Positions 13,755-14,839 of a stretch of DNA of 14,839 bases are shown one piece after another. The translations under genes were made by a program, and so were the position numbers. The stretch covers positions 1-14,839 of the forward strand of contig CAJOOU010000142.1 of NCBI GenBank assembly GCA_905236735.1. The letters are read 5' to 3'. The DNA is from an uncultured Eubacterium sp. Its GTDB lineage: Bacteria; Bacillota; Clostridia; Lachnospirales; Lachnospiraceae. The notes under the pieces are model-generated. The model was not told where the DNA came from. It worked only from the letters and a program-made list of their open reading frames with translations, and did no database searches. How positions within the stretch are numbered: the stretch's first letter is position 1; each line of letters opens with the position of its first letter.

Positions 13755-14839
13755 ATGAATGAAAGAAAAACAGCGCTCGAATGCCTCTTGGATATTACCG
13801 GAAAAAAACTTTTTGCAAGCTTTGTTTTAGAAAGTAAATTTGAAAGTATGCCGGTATATGACAAAAGAAGCAGGGCTTTTATTACCAGACTTGTAGAGGG
13901 CACTCTGGAAAGAATGATATTTATTGATTACTGCATAAACGGAGTATCCAAAACAGCCACTGTCGATATGGACAGCAAGGTGCTGGCCATCTTAAGGCTC
14001 GGGACATATCAGATTTATTTCATGGATAAGGTGCCTGACCACTCGGCGGTAAATGAGTCGGTTAAGCTTGCCAAGGACATAAAAAAGAGGGGAGTTTCCT
14101 CTTTTGTAAACGGGGTGCTCAGGGAAATATGCAGAAAGAAGGGCAGGGAAAAACTCCCGAATGAAAAGAAAAATCCGGCGGGTTATATTTCGGTTAAGTA
14201 TTCTTTCCCCAAGTGGATGGTTAAATCACTTATCAGATATCTGGGACGCGAAAATACCGAGAAGATGCTTGAAGCCCAGCTTGCGGAAAAACCGGTTTCA
14301 CTTAGGGTTAACACGCTTAAAATTTCTGCGGATGAGCTGACAAAAAGACTTGATATCCCGCTGAAAAGTTCAACAATAGCGCCGGATGTACTAATCTGTG
14401 ATAATGCGGGAGGCCTGATAGATACCACGGAATTTAAGGAAGGACTTTTTTATATTCAGGATGTTTCGTCTGCGGCTTCGTCTATGTATTATGATATAAA
14501 GAATGAAAAATCCATACTTGATGTTTGTGCATCTCCGGGCGGGAAAAGCATTTGTGCTTACCTTATTGCAGAGGGCAGGGCAAAGATAACGGCAAGAGAT
14601 GTTTCCGGGGAAAAAACAGCAAGGATTGATGAAAATATAAAGAGACTTTCTTTAACCGGCATACAGACGCAGGTATGGGATGCAAGGGTGTACAATCCCA
14701 AAGATGAAGAAAAATACGATCTCGTTATAGCGGACCTGCCATGCTCGGGACTTGGAGTAATGGGCAGAAAGACGGATATAAAGTATCATATAACCAAAGA
14801 TGGAATAGACGAACTTTGTAAGCTGCAAAGAGAGATACT
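13755..14839 (+). CDS. rsmB: 16S rRNA (cytosine-967-C5)-methyltransferase RsmB, 5' part (partial)
   Basis: RsmB methylates one cytosine of 16S rRNA using S-adenosyl-methionine. The frame stays open from ATG at 13755 to the window edge (361 complete codons). Residues about 1-140 form the NusB-like RNA-binding domain, with the typical DHSAVNESVKLAK and SSFVNGVLR segments. The methyltransferase domain follows, with LRVNTLK, FYIQDVSSAAS, the SAM-binding DVCASPGGKS from Asp256, and the catalytic-region motif DLPCSGLGV with Cys330. The second conserved cysteine (STCS/T type) lies beyond the edge. A full protein is about 430-450 residues, so roughly 80 are missing. The Shine-Dalgarno is weak: AAGGT repeats within 13741-13750. 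ATG at 13755 gives the usual N-terminal length. Confidence 0.95.
   Translation, partial: MNERKTALECLLDITGKKLFASFVLESKFESMPVYDKRSRAFITRLVEGTLERMIFIDYCINGVSKTATVDMDSKVLAILRLGTYQIYFMDKVPDHSAVNESVKLAKDIKKRGVSSFVNGVLREICRKKGREKLPNEKKNPAGYISVKYSFPKWMVKSLIRYLGRENTEKMLEAQLAEKPVSLRVNTLKISADELTKRLDIPLKSSTIAPDVLICDNAGGLIDTTEFKEGLFYIQDVSSAASSMYYDIKNEKSILDVCASPGGKSICAYLIAEGRAKITARDVSGEKTARIDENIKRLSLTGIQTQVWDARVYNPKDEEKYDLVIADLPCSGLGVMGRKTDIKYHITKDGIDELCKLQREI

Noticed and set aside
1..14839. Mobile elements, CRISPR arrays, tRNA genes, phage or defence genes
   Set aside because: No transposase, integrase, regularly spaced repeats, tRNA-like sequence or defence-type domain was seen. All genes are conserved housekeeping or signalling genes on one strand.

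Overview
The window reads as a core-genome segment of a Gram-positive anaerobe of the class Clostridia, most likely Lachnospiraceae-like. This rests on the order priA-def-fmt-rsmB, a class A RNase P RNA, a pyrB-pyrI pair, an F-type ATPase tail, AGGAGG-type ribosome binding sites, and heavy use of AGA/AGG and ATA codons at medium GC. The genus is not assigned. Every gene found is on the + strand. I see no mobile element, CRISPR array, tRNA or rRNA.

Layout. (1) 1-1020: the end of an atp operon (3' part of atpD, then atpC), closed by a strong intrinsic terminator. (2) 1021-1134: a short intergenic region with a candidate extended -10 promoter overlapped by a perfect 7+3+7 palindrome. (3) 1135-5312: a pair of type IIA topoisomerase subunits (GyrB/ParE and GyrA/ParC families). 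(4) 5328-6693: pyrB and pyrI, the catalytic and regulatory chains of aspartate transcarbamoylase. (5) about 6714-7168: rnpB, with its own promoter inside the end of pyrI. (6) 7201-8661: a GTG-started HD-GYP protein with a C-terminal receiver domain. (7) 8667-10124: a divergent murE, overlapping priA by 4 nt. (8) 10121-14839: priA, def, fmt and the 5' part of rsmB.

After the atpC terminator I see no further intrinsic terminator. Gaps between protein genes are 0-23 nt and several stop and start codons overlap, so 1135-14839 may be one long transcription unit boosted by internal promoters such as the one for rnpB. Together the genes serve housekeeping: energy, DNA topology, pyrimidine synthesis, tRNA maturation, cell-wall precursor synthesis, replication restart, and initiator-tRNA formylation and deformylation. 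The only signalling gene is the HD-GYP/receiver protein.

Most of the region is ordinary. The points worth a second look are: the topoisomerase A subunit has no recognisable GyrA-box and has glycine at the quinolone-contact Asp/Glu position; a palindrome sits on the topoisomerase promoter and recurs almost exactly inside the A-subunit gene; RNase P RNA has three hairpins where E. coli has only P12, and UGU instead of GGU in L15; the HD-GYP protein carries its receiver at the wrong end; and MurE has an unusual central motif.
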